Assembly: GCA_023460955.1 (NCBI GenBank)
Contig: JAEWOH010000043.1
Span: forward strand, 124,001-188,000
DNA from: Bacillota bacterium
GTDB lineage: Bacteria; Bacillota; Clostridia; Acetivibrionales; DSM-1351
Reading direction: 5' to 3'
DNA length: 64,000 nucleotides
Shown here: positions 51,418-59,913 of the stretch, in pieces
Layout of the letters: each line of letters opens with the position of its first letter
Position numbering within the stretch: position 1 is the first letter of the stretch
Position numbers and translations under genes: made by a program
Notes under the pieces: model-generated
Seen by the model: only the letters and a program-made list of their open reading frames with translations
Databases searched by the model: none
Told to the model about the DNA's origin: nothing

Positions 51418-53049
51418 ATGTTAAAAGTAATATTGGTAGAAGATGAAACTCTTGTAAAGGTGGGAATAAATTCTCTGATCAACTGGAGGGAACTAGGCTT
51501 TAAAGTGGTTGCCGAAGGAAATAATGGTGAGCACGGATTATCACTTATAAAAGAGTATAATCCTGATTTGGTAATTACTGATATCGTTATGCCTAAAATG
51601 AACGGCATAGATATGATGAGAAAGGCGAAGGAATACAAACCTGATATTACTTTTATTATTTTAAGCAGTTACAATGAATTTGATCTGGTAAAGCAGGCCA
51701 TGAAGTATGGTGCATGGGATTACATTTTAAAGTTGAATATAAGTGAAGAGTCCATGAAGGAGATGCTTATAAATTTAAAAGAAAAAATAATATACAACAG
51801 TAAAAAAATAAACAATGATAACCTGCCAGTTGTATATGACACCCAGAGCACTTCCATTATGCGTCAGGGCTTTTTGAAAAGCTTACTTGAGAACAATTTT
51901 GAGGACAGAAAATACATTGATGCCAAACTTCCTTCAATGAAGCTGGAACTAAATGAAGCAATGATGAAGGTTGGTCTGGTCAACACAAATCTTTATTTAG
52001 TGGAAAATAAATATAATCATAAGGATTTGGAGCTTTTGGATTTTACCATTATTGAAATACTAAATGAAATTGGAAACGAATTTTTTAATTGCTACTTTTT
52101 AAAGTTATCTTTTGGCACTTATGTTGTGGTCTTCTCATTAGAAGAGTCAGCAAAAGCTCAGGATATAAACGAACAAATTAAAATAATGGGCAAAACAATG
52201 CTGGAGATGTTGAAAAAATACGTTAATATTGATGCGGCTATAAGTATCAGTGATACTTATGATAGTTACTTAAGCCTGCCACAAGCTCTCGCTCAGGCAA
52301 AAGAGGCAATGGACATCCTGTTTTACAGAGGCTATGGCAGTATTATTTTCTTTGATGATGTCTTAGACGGAAAAGGTGAAGACATCGGTATCAAACATAT
52401 CAATCTGAAGGAAAGACTACCTAAAGCCATTGAAATTTGTGATCTTACGCTGATAAATAATATTTTTGGGACAATTATTGATAATATTCAAAGGACAAAT
52501 ATGACTAAAAAGGAAATCTATGATTTATGCAACCAAACCTTCTGCTTATGTGATATCCATCTGGATGAGGAGTGGCAGTTAGACAATAAGACGCATTTTG
52601 AAGATAAGCCTGCTGTCGAAACGGTCTACAAGCTTCAGACGCTTCGAGAGATTCTGGAATTTGTTGAGAATTATAGGAATAGGATGGTTAATTTCCTCAG
52701 AAAAAAACATGACGATGAAAAGCATAACCTGGTTTGGGGAGCTAAAAAATATATTATTAATAATTGTATGGGCACGCCAAAGCTTAAAGAGGTTGCTGAT
52801 AGCCTAAACATCAGTGCAGGCTACTTAAGCAGCATTTTTACCAAATATACAGGAATGTGCTTCACTGATTATGTTAATAAAGTAAAAATAGATGAGGCAA
52901 AAAGGATGCTAAAGGACGGCCAGCACAAGATTTATGAAATATCTTACTTAATGGGTTATGAAAATGCTTGTTATTTCAGTAAAATATTTAAGAAAATCAC
53001 AGGCTGTTCACCAACCGAATTCGTAAAAAACACCATAAGTGATAATTGA
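51418..53049 (+). CDS. Response regulator, YesN family (AraC output)
   Basis: A 543-residue regulator. The receiver domain (1-120) has phospho-acceptor Asp in LVITDIVMPKMNG near 55 and Lys in the ILKLN segment near 105. A long middle region follows, then an AraC-type double helix-turn-helix at the C-terminus (LKEVADSLNISAGYLSSIFTK and the FSKIFKKITGCSPTEF segment). AAGGAGG precedes ATG 51418. It probably activates the downstream PPC and ABC transporter genes. The 300-bp gap that follows contains a TATAAT at 53235-53240. Confidence 0.9.
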   Translation: MLKVILVEDETLVKVGINSLINWRELGFKVVAEGNNGEHGLSLIKEYNPDLVITDIVMPKMNGIDMMRKAKEYKPDITFIILSSYNEFDLVKQAMKYGAWDYILKLNISEESMKEMLINLKEKIIYNSKKINNDNLPVVYDTQSTSIMRQGFLKSLLENNFEDRKYIDAKLPSMKLELNEAMMKVGLVNTNLYLVENKYNHKDLELLDFTIIEILNEIGNEFFNCYFLKLSFGTYVVVFSLEESAKAQDINEQIKIMGKTMLEMLKKYVNIDAAISISDTYDSYLSLPQALAQAKEAMDILFYRGYGSIIFFDDVLDGKGEDIGIKHINLKERLPKAIEICDLTLINNIFGTIIDNIQRTNMTKKEIYDLCNQTFCLCDIHLDEEWQLDNKTHFEDKPAVETVYKLQTLREILEFVENYRNRMVNFLRKKHDDEKHNLVWGAKKYIINNCMGTPKLKEVADSLNISAGYLSSIFTKYTGMCFTDYVNKVKIDEAKRMLKDGQHKIYEISYLMGYENACYFSKIFKKITGCSPTEFVKNTISDN

Positions 53050-53347
53050 CATAATATCCTTTATCGTCTGCTCATGGTAAAAATAAAGGCTAAAATATAA
53101 AAATAGTTAAGCATTTCTTAAAATAATTCACGTTAAAAAGGATAAAAGGAAAATGCCCCAAATCAAAATTGAAACATCATAAAATAGTTAATGAATTATG
53201 AACAGAGTCCATTTTAGTGATTCTGTTTTTTTCTTATAATCTAATCAAGGAAAACAAAGTTACGCAATAAGAAATTCAAGTGTTTTGTTTCAGTATAAGA
53301 AAGATAAATATGATTAAAATTCTAGCCAAAATGGAGGTGAATACAAA

Positions 53348-53776
53348 ATGGTGAGGTTTATAGGTAAAGGTACAGGGCGGGTGATTGTAATAAATCTCAA
53401 AAGAGGTGAATTGCTGCTCGAAAGTATTGAACAGGAACTGGCTGCTGTCGGCATTAAAAACGCAATAATTTCCGGAGCCATCGGTTCCTTGAAAAAAGCG
53501 GTTTTTCACAGAGTAACAGGGATGGAAAGAGAACCTGTTGACGAGTTTGTAACAGTAGAGAAGCCCCTGGAACTTGCTTCTCTGCAGGGTATAGTTGTTG
53601 ATGGTCATCCGCATTTCCATATGGTTATCTCTGATTTGGAGAAGTCATACACAGGACATCTGGAACATGGTACAGAGGTGTTGTATCTGGTTGAAATAAC
53701 TCTGCTGGAGGTGGAAGGGCTTAACCTTCATAGAGTAAAGGATCAGGATAATATAGCAATTCTTACACAGAAGTAA
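53348..53776 (+). CDS. PPC/DUF296-domain protein
   Basis: A 142-residue protein of the PPC (plants and prokaryotes conserved) domain family: a short beta-rich fold with GEFLLE-like start (RGELLLESIEQEL), NAIISGAIGSLKKA and the metal-site region HPHFHMVIS near 81-90. Related proteins bind DNA or small ligands and form trimers; function in bacteria is mostly unknown. GGAGGTG precedes ATG 53348. Its position right before the sugar-binding protein suggests a role in the cluster. Confidence 0.8.
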   Translation: MVRFIGKGTGRVIVINLKRGELLLESIEQELAAVGIKNAIISGAIGSLKKAVFHRVTGMEREPVDEFVTVEKPLELASLQGIVVDGHPHFHMVISDLEKSYTGHLEHGTEVLYLVEITLLEVEGLNLHRVKDQDNIAILTQK

Positions 53777-53830
53777 CCGGTCTTTAGTCCTTTAAGGATT
53801 AATATAATAAAATTTTTCAGGAGGGGAACT

Positions 53831-55225
53831 ATGATAAGCTCAAAATTTAAGAAAGTATTAGCTATTGCTATGGTGACTGCAGTGGTGTCAACGGCTTTTG
53901 CCGGCTGTGGTACAAGCAAGACCAGCAGTGGTGATTCCACCGCTGTAACCTCGGGAACAACTACCAGTACGCCAACTAAAGCTAATGATGAACCGATTGA
54001 AATCAGGCTGATGACATCATGGACTGCTGGCTCGGTTGCATACGAGTCAATAGAAGCACTTTTGGAGACTTATAAAAATGAAAAGCCTAATATCAAAATT
54101 ACTCATGATGCTTTACCAAGTGCGGATCTCAGAACGAAGCTTACGGTTGAGATGGCAGCAGGCACTCCGCCAGATGTTTCCTGGTGTATTTTGAGTTACG
54201 CCCGTGAATTCATAAAGGATAATAAAATAATTGATTGGGCTCCTGTCTATGATGATCCCAAACATCCGGAATTCAAGAAGTGGTTCAGTGAAGTATCGTT
54301 AAAGTTTGCTTCCACAGATGACGGGAAAATAATGATGGCTCCTCAGGAAGGTTCCATTGACGGTCTTTACTATAATACTGAAATTTTCTTAAAATATGGC
54401 TGGAATCCGCCAACAACCTTTGATGAACTCCTTTCCCTTATACCTAAAATAAAGGAAAAAGGACTCTCTCCTTTAGTTACAGGCGGTAAGGATGGCAGAT
54501 TTGCATGGCTTGCATCAGCTTTGCTTGCCAGGTCAGCAGGAATGGATAATTTCAAGGCTCTGACTTTAGGGGATGCGAAGACGAGCTGGAATGATCCGAA
54601 GTATGGATTTACAGATGCCATGACTAAATTTAAGCAGCTTATTGATGCCGGTGCGTATCCAAAGGGAGTACTTGGAATGAGTGCAACCGAAGCAGATCAA
54701 ATGTTTGCAAGAGGTGAGGCTGCCATGTACTATGAAGGCGCATGGAAGCCGGGTAACTTTGCAACAGCAGGCGGACAAGAATTTGTGAATAAGCTTGCCC
54801 GTGTTAACTTCCCTATATTTACCGACTGTCCTAATGGAGATACGAAAGTTAATGTTGGTGGAAATATAATCGGCTTCTTTGTGGCTAATAATTTACCCGA
54901 CGCTAAAAGAGAAGCATGCATCAACCTTGTAAAAGATATTGTCAGCCCTGAATTTAATGTGCCTATCATGGAAAAGGGTGGGTTTGTATATGCAGGAAAT
55001 GCCGATTACGATAAAACAAAAGTATCTCCTGTTATGAATCAGCTGATAGATGCATATAGAGGTGCAACATCATACGTACCATCCATGGATTCAATAGCAC
55101 CGCCTGTAGTGGATCTTGCCATCAAGCAGACAGCAATGCCCGGAATGATTACAGGACAATTTGATGTGCAAAAAGCTATTGCAGAAGTTCAAAAAGCAGC
55201 TGAAGACTACTCAAAAGGAAAGTAG
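53831..55225 (+). CDS. Sugar ABC transporter substrate-binding lipoprotein
   Basis: A 464-residue extracellular solute-binding protein of family 1. The lipoprotein signal has its Cys near residue 26 (AFAGC), followed by a Ser/Thr-rich linker. The mature part contains PQEGSIDGLYYNTEIFLKYGW near 178, which is typical of carbohydrate binding. GGAGGGG lies before ATG 53831. A strong hairpin follows the stop (55235-55274), then two permease genes. The ligand is probably released by the nearby hydrolase, or is a larger glycan. Confidence 0.9.
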   Translation: MISSKFKKVLAIAMVTAVVSTAFAGCGTSKTSSGDSTAVTSGTTTSTPTKANDEPIEIRLMTSWTAGSVAYESIEALLETYKNEKPNIKITHDALPSADLRTKLTVEMAAGTPPDVSWCILSYAREFIKDNKIIDWAPVYDDPKHPEFKKWFSEVSLKFASTDDGKIMMAPQEGSIDGLYYNTEIFLKYGWNPPTTFDELLSLIPKIKEKGLSPLVTGGKDGRFAWLASALLARSAGMDNFKALTLGDAKTSWNDPKYGFTDAMTKFKQLIDAGAYPKGVLGMSATEADQMFARGEAAMYYEGAWKPGNFATAGGQEFVNKLARVNFPIFTDCPNGDTKVNVGGNIIGFFVANNLPDAKREACINLVKDIVSPEFNVPIMEKGGFVYAGNADYDKTKVSPVMNQLIDAYRGATSYVPSMDSIAPPVVDLAIKQTAMPGMITGQFDVQKAIAEVQKAAEDYSKGK

Positions 55226-55234
55226 AATACATTT

Positions 55235-55274
55235 GGTATTACGGAATATCCGTTAAAGGATATTCCGTAATACC
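55235..55274 (+). terminator. 17-bp intercistronic hairpin
   Basis: A perfect 17-bp stem (55235-55251 with 55258-55274) with a 6-base loop, followed by AAAAAA on the plus strand. It may act as a partial terminator or mRNA stabiliser between the binding protein and its permeases. Confidence 0.8.
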
Positions 55275-55304
55275 AAAAAATCACAGGCGTATGGGGGAGA
55301 AAAA

Positions 55305-56201
55305 ATGGGGATTTTTAACCGATTATCTAATGAAAGTAGTAACGAAGAGTCACTGGCGCCGAACCCTCAGTTAGAAGTAGGCAGTAAAGCCACAAAAAGA
55401 TTGATTTACGGATTTATGACTATTTGTGCTTTGATCATTTTACTTCCTTTGGTGTGGTTGTTTTTCTCTTCAATGAAAACACAAGCCGATTTGACGGTAA
55501 ATACTTGGGGGCCACCCAAGGAATGGGTATTTTCAAACTATATCAAAGCATGGAAGGGCTCAAGAATTGACACATATATGCTTAACAGTATTTATGTAAC
55601 CTTTTTAACTATAATAATTACAGTAGTTACAGCTACACCTATTTCCTTTATTCTGGCCCGTTACAGATTCAGGGCTAAAAAATTCATTTATTATACAATT
55701 ATTGCGGGAATGATGATTCCCATTCACTCAGCTATTATTCCACTTTACATGATGGTCGGAAAGTGGGACATGTATAACAATCTAAGTGTTTTAGGTCTGA
55801 TTTACGGCGCATTTCGTATATCCATTTCCATATTTATATTAGAAAGCTTTATGAGTTCCATACCAAGGGAATTGGAGGAATGTGCATTTATTGACGGCTG
55901 TAGCGTATGGAAGCTGTTTATCAAGATAATTGTACCTTTATCCAAGGATGGTATCGTAACTATAGCGGTATTAGCAGTTCTGGCTTGCTGGAACGAACTT
56001 CTTGTGTCCATGCTGTTGCTAAACAAGCCTGAGCTTAAAACTTTACCGATTGGACTAATCGGTTTTATTACGGAGTTTAACTCGGAATATACTCAATTGG
56101 CTGCAGGTATTATGATGGCTATAATCCCAAGTATTCTATTCTATATATTTGCACAGGAAAACATCGAAAAAGGAATGATTGCAGGAGCAGTAAAGGGATA
56201 G
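55305..56201 (+). CDS. Sugar ABC transporter permease (MalG type)
   Basis: A 298-residue protein with an N-terminal polar extension of about 30 residues, six spans, and the EAA-loop LEECAFIDGCSVWKLFIKIIVPLS near residues 188-211. ATG 55305 has GGGGGAG upstream. Here the MalG-type gene comes before the MalF-type gene, the reverse of the cluster at 25.8 kb. Confidence 0.9.
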   Translation: MGIFNRLSNESSNEESLAPNPQLEVGSKATKRLIYGFMTICALIILLPLVWLFFSSMKTQADLTVNTWGPPKEWVFSNYIKAWKGSRIDTYMLNSIYVTFLTIIITVVTATPISFILARYRFRAKKFIYYTIIAGMMIPIHSAIIPLYMMVGKWDMYNNLSVLGLIYGAFRISISIFILESFMSSIPRELEECAFIDGCSVWKLFIKIIVPLSKDGIVTIAVLAVLACWNELLVSMLLLNKPELKTLPIGLIGFITEFNSEYTQLAAGIMMAIIPSILFYIFAQENIEKGMIAGAVKG

Positions 56202-56229
56202 ATAATACAGATTGGCAGTGGAGGTCTAT

Positions 56230-57108
56230 ATGAATATAACTAAAAAAAACATTTGGGTAGTTTTAGCATTTTTATTACCGGGTTCATTGATTTACATATA
56301 TCTGGTTCTGTATCCTATTGGACAATCAGTTTTTCTCAGCACATTTAAATGGGATACATTGGCAACGAGAAGATTTGTAGGTCTGGAAAATTATGAGTCG
56401 GTGTTTTCATCACAGCTTTTTTGGAAGTCAATGGGGAATTCTCTGATATTCATGGTATCAACTACATTTTTGCAGGTTGTTATCGGATTCACATTGGGGT
56501 ATATGGTTTACCTCCAATTGAGAGGGTATCGCTTTTATAAGGTGGTATTTTTTGTACCGACAGTATTACCTTCAGTAGCAGTAGGGTTTATATGGAATTA
56601 TATTTACAGTCCGGGGATGGGTTTGCTAAAGCCTTTTATGACAGCAATCGGCCAGGCTGAAAATTATATACCGCCGTTATCAAGTCCGGCTTTGGCATTA
56701 ATTGCGGTCATAATAGCACAGACATGGAATTCATGCGGCGTTCAGGTTATTTTGTTTAATTCGGGATTTATGAACATGCCTCAAGAAGTAATTGAAAGTG
56801 CCACTATAGACGGGGCCAGCGGCATGAAAATGATTTATCACATGGTAATCCCTCTGTCCTGGGATATTATAAAAATGGTAATTATTTTGCAGACGGTCGG
56901 TGCTTTACGTTCCTTTGATCTAGTCTACGTAATGACAGGGGGAGGTCCGAATCATTCCACCGAGTTATTACCTCTTCATCTCTTTGTAAGTTCATTCCAA
57001 AACTTTAACATTGGATATGGAAATGTCATAGCAATATTGATTTTTGCATTGGCTATGCTGCTTACAATGGGAATGAAAAAAATAATGTACAAGGAAAGCA
57101 TTTATTAA
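56230..57108 (+). CDS. Sugar ABC transporter permease (MalF type)
   Basis: A 292-residue protein with six spans and EAA-loop VIESATIDGASGMKMIYHMVIPLS near residues 190-213. It completes the importer; no ATPase gene is present nearby. ATG 56230 has GGAGG five bases upstream; an in-frame TTG at 56212 lacks a site. Confidence 0.9.
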   Translation: MNITKKNIWVVLAFLLPGSLIYIYLVLYPIGQSVFLSTFKWDTLATRRFVGLENYESVFSSQLFWKSMGNSLIFMVSTTFLQVVIGFTLGYMVYLQLRGYRFYKVVFFVPTVLPSVAVGFIWNYIYSPGMGLLKPFMTAIGQAENYIPPLSSPALALIAVIIAQTWNSCGVQVILFNSGFMNMPQEVIESATIDGASGMKMIYHMVIPLSWDIIKMVIILQTVGALRSFDLVYVMTGGGPNHSTELLPLHLFVSSFQNFNIGYGNVIAILIFALAMLLTMGMKKIMYKESIY

Positions 57109-57155
57109 TTTAAATAAGCAGCAAAAAATATTTAATTTTGAGAGGGGATTTAATT

Positions 57156-57860
57156 ATGACAAGAACAGAATTAATTAATGAATTAAGAAAGTATAGGTGC
57201 GCAGATTTATCAGATGCTATGGATGCTCTTGGTTTGGTCAATGTGGGGTCAATGAATCCGAATATGCGACCTTTAAGAACGGGAATGGAGTTTAAAGGTT
57301 TTGCATATACAGTAAAACTGCTTCCAAAGCAGACTCCAAATAAACAGTGCAAAACTGTTGCTGAATACAAGGAAGAGTTGACCAGAGAATGTGAAAACAT
57401 ATATTCCTTTGTTAACGATATTACTGCAGAGAATGCAAAGGACATGGTTATAGTCATTGACATGGAAGGTATTGTAGGAGGAATTTGGGGCTCTGAAATA
57501 GCAATGAACATGATGATAAGGGGAGTTGAAGGCGCGGTAATAGACGGGGCCTGCAGAGACTCCTATGAAACTAATCTGGAAAATGCAAACGTATTCTGCA
57601 CTCAGAGAACATACAACCATGTATATGGACGTGTGCGCGGCGGTGCCAGAAATATTCCGGTTCATTGTGCCGGAGTAACCGTAAAGCCTGGAGATGTTAT
57701 ATGTGCGGATGATGATGGTGTATTGGTAATACCATATGAAGTTGCCGAAGATGTTATAAAATTTGCCAGATTGCAGCTGGAAGAAGATATTGCTACAAGG
57801 TCTTCACACTATGAGAAATTAGGTTATCAACCTGATGCTACTCTTGAAAGAAATAAATAA
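57156..57860 (+). CDS. RraA-like / 4-hydroxy-4-methyl-2-oxoglutarate aldolase family protein
   Basis: A 234-residue protein of the RraA/HMG-aldolase family. The key segment GVEGAVIDGACRDSYE near residues 125-140 holds the substrate-binding Arg and metal Asp, and PGDVICADDDGVLVIP is near 185. Members split branched 2-oxo acids into pyruvate and a second product, or decarboxylate oxaloacetate. In this cluster it could cut a branched intermediate. AGAGGGG precedes ATG 57156. A hairpin after it (57875-57917) separates it from the dehydrogenase gene. Confidence 0.8.
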   Translation: MTRTELINELRKYRCADLSDAMDALGLVNVGSMNPNMRPLRTGMEFKGFAYTVKLLPKQTPNKQCKTVAEYKEELTRECENIYSFVNDITAENAKDMVIVIDMEGIVGGIWGSEIAMNMMIRGVEGAVIDGACRDSYETNLENANVFCTQRTYNHVYGRVRGGARNIPVHCAGVTVKPGDVICADDDGVLVIPYEVAEDVIKFARLQLEEDIATRSSHYEKLGYQPDATLERNK

Positions 57861-57874
57861 ACGTTAATTTTCTT

Positions 57875-57917
57875 TTTTACAGAAGATTCCACTGAATAGG
57901 CGGGATCTTCTGTAAAA
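57875..57917. terminator. Intercistronic hairpin
   Basis: TTTTACAGAAGATTCC (57875-57890) and GGGATCTTCTGTAAAA (57902-57917) pair over an 11-base loop with one wobble position. It lies between the RraA-like and dehydrogenase genes and may act as a terminator in both directions. Confidence 0.7.
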
Positions 57918-57936
57918 ATATAGAAAGAGGGGTTCT

Positions 57937-58971
57937 ATGAAAGCTATACAAAAAACAGTCGGAGAGATTGGCGCACAGCTGGTGGATTTGGAAATTCCCC
58001 GCATCGGAAGGAATGAGGTTCTTGTGCTAGTCAAGGATGCTGCACTATGCAGGTCTGATGTGGATGTATATGAATGGACCCAATTGGTTCAGAATGCACA
58101 CTACAAGTTGCCGTTTACCATGGGACATGAGTTTTCAGGAATTGTGGTAGAGGCTGGAGAAGACGTAAAGGGTATCAGTGTTGGAGACAGAGTTGCCGGT
58201 GAAACACATATTCCATGTGGTCACTGTAATACCTGCAGGACGGGTAATCAGCATATCTGCAGAAACAATATGGGTGTAATAGGAAGAAGCGTTAACGGAT
58301 GTTTTGCAAAATACATAAAAATTCCGGAAATTGCTGCAGTTAAGATACCAGATTCTATTACCTACAGGCAGGGAGCACTGCTTGAACCCTTCGCAACGGC
58401 CATGCATGCCCTTTCTAAAGTCAATCCCTGCGGCAACAGCATAGCGATTCTTGGTATGGGTACTATCGGACTGATGGCTGTTGAACTTGCAAAATTTTTA
58501 GGCAGCACAAAAATCTTTGTAATGGGTAATAATGAGCTGCGACTGGCAGAGAGTAAACGACTTGGTGCAGATGTGACAATTAATGGCTCCAAAGAAGATT
58601 TTGTAGATGTTATAATGCGGGAAACAAACGGTGTAGGGGTATCTTCTATTATAGACATGACGGGAAATGAAGAAGTAATAAATAAAAGCGTTGAGGCACT
58701 AAAGGTGGCAGGAACTCTGGTTCATGTGGGAATGGTGCCAAAACCGTTGACTTTCAACAATTTTATGTATGGTGTTGTATACAAGGAGTTGAACATTACG
58801 GGAATATTCGGCAGGAGAATGTTTGAAACATGGGAAACAGTTCTGTCAATTTTAAATACCGGTAGGATAAATCTGGATAACTATATCGGAAAGGTTACCG
58901 AGCTTGAGAATTTTGAGCAGGCTATAGAAGATTTCAAAAAAGTAACCGGAAGAATAATATTTGAGCTTTAA
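57937..58971 (+). CDS. Zinc-dependent medium-chain dehydrogenase
   Basis: A 344-residue alcohol/polyol dehydrogenase. The catalytic zinc site includes Cys near 33 and GHEFSG with His near 63. The structural zinc loop is CGHCNTCRTGNQHIC near 94-108, and the NAD-binding motif is GMGTIG near 173. It resembles sorbitol or threonine dehydrogenases and would oxidise a secondary alcohol of a sugar or sugar acid. AAAGAGGGG precedes ATG 57937. It is followed 23 bases later by the HMG-CoA lyase homologue. Confidence 0.87.
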   Translation: MKAIQKTVGEIGAQLVDLEIPRIGRNEVLVLVKDAALCRSDVDVYEWTQLVQNAHYKLPFTMGHEFSGIVVEAGEDVKGISVGDRVAGETHIPCGHCNTCRTGNQHICRNNMGVIGRSVNGCFAKYIKIPEIAAVKIPDSITYRQGALLEPFATAMHALSKVNPCGNSIAILGMGTIGLMAVELAKFLGSTKIFVMGNNELRLAESKRLGADVTINGSKEDFVDVIMRETNGVGVSSIIDMTGNEEVINKSVEALKVAGTLVHVGMVPKPLTFNNFMYGVVYKELNITGIFGRRMFETWETVLSILNTGRINLDNYIGKVTELENFEQAIEDFKKVTGRIIFEL

Positions 58972-58994
58972 AAATATAAAAAGAGGGTGTAAAG

Positions 58995-59879
58995 ATGATA
59001 TCAAATCATAACTGTAAAGAGGTCAGCATTTTCGAAGTAGGTCCTCGTGACGGCTTGCAGCCCGAACCTGTGTTTATACCGACTGAGAAGAAAATCGAGT
59101 TGGTAAACAGATTAACAGATGCGGGGTGTAAAAGGATTGAGGTCACTTCCTTTGTACATCCGAAGTGGGTACCTCAAATGGCGGACAGTAAAGAAGTTCT
59201 GGCTGGTATAAGGAAAAAAGAAGGTGTGACATATAACGCGCTGATTCCTAACTTAAGAGGACTTGAATTAGCTATCGAATGCGGTTTGAAAGAAGTAGTC
59301 ACCATAATGAGTACCAGCGAAAGCCATAATAAAAAGAATTTAAACATGTGTACAGAAGATTCTCTTAAAGAAATTGAACAAATTAATAAAGTTGCTGCAA
59401 AAAACGGAGTCAAAGTACGCTCATATATTGCAACGGTATTCGGTTGCCCAATTGAAGGGGAAATGAGCCCCAAAAGAGCACTTGAAATAGCATTAAAACT
59501 AGAAGAATACGGTTCATATGAAATATCACTGGGTGATACAACCGGGATGGCAAATCCTATATCAGCCTATGAAATTCCTAAGATGATAAACGAAAAACTT
59601 ACCAGAGCAAAACTTGCTGTTCACTATCATAAATATCATGGTCTGGAATTTGCCAATAACCTGGCATCCTTTGAAGCCGGCATTAGAATATTTGACGGCG
59701 CAGCCGGAGGACTTGGAGGATGTCCATATGCTCCTGGTGCTAAAGGTAACTGTCAAACCGAAATACTAGTAGAGATGTTCCACAGAATGGGTATAGAAAC
59801 AGGAATAGATCTGAAAAAGATTTATGATGCAGGGGAGTACGCAATGACTTTGAGTACCCTCTTACACAATAAATGCTGA
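58995..59879 (+). CDS. HMG-CoA lyase family protein (MvaB-like)
   Basis: A 294-residue TIM-barrel enzyme of the HMGL-like family. It has the metal-binding start FEVGPRDGLQPEP near residue 13, TSFVHPKWVPQMAD near 52, and the catalytic Cys loop GLGGCPYAPGAKGN near 240. These match hydroxymethylglutaryl-CoA lyase, which splits HMG-CoA to acetoacetate and acetyl-CoA. In this sugar cluster the real substrate may be another branched hydroxy-acyl compound. It directly precedes the HMG-CoA reductase homologue, so the two probably act in sequence. Confidence 0.85.
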   Translation: MISNHNCKEVSIFEVGPRDGLQPEPVFIPTEKKIELVNRLTDAGCKRIEVTSFVHPKWVPQMADSKEVLAGIRKKEGVTYNALIPNLRGLELAIECGLKEVVTIMSTSESHNKKNLNMCTEDSLKEIEQINKVAAKNGVKVRSYIATVFGCPIEGEMSPKRALEIALKLEEYGSYEISLGDTTGMANPISAYEIPKMINEKLTRAKLAVHYHKYHGLEFANNLASFEAGIRIFDGAAGGLGGCPYAPGAKGNCQTEILVEMFHRMGIETGIDLKKIYDAGEYAMTLSTLLHNKC

Positions 59880-59913
59880 TAAAAGGTAGTAATCCATTAA
59901 GGAGGCTGTATAG

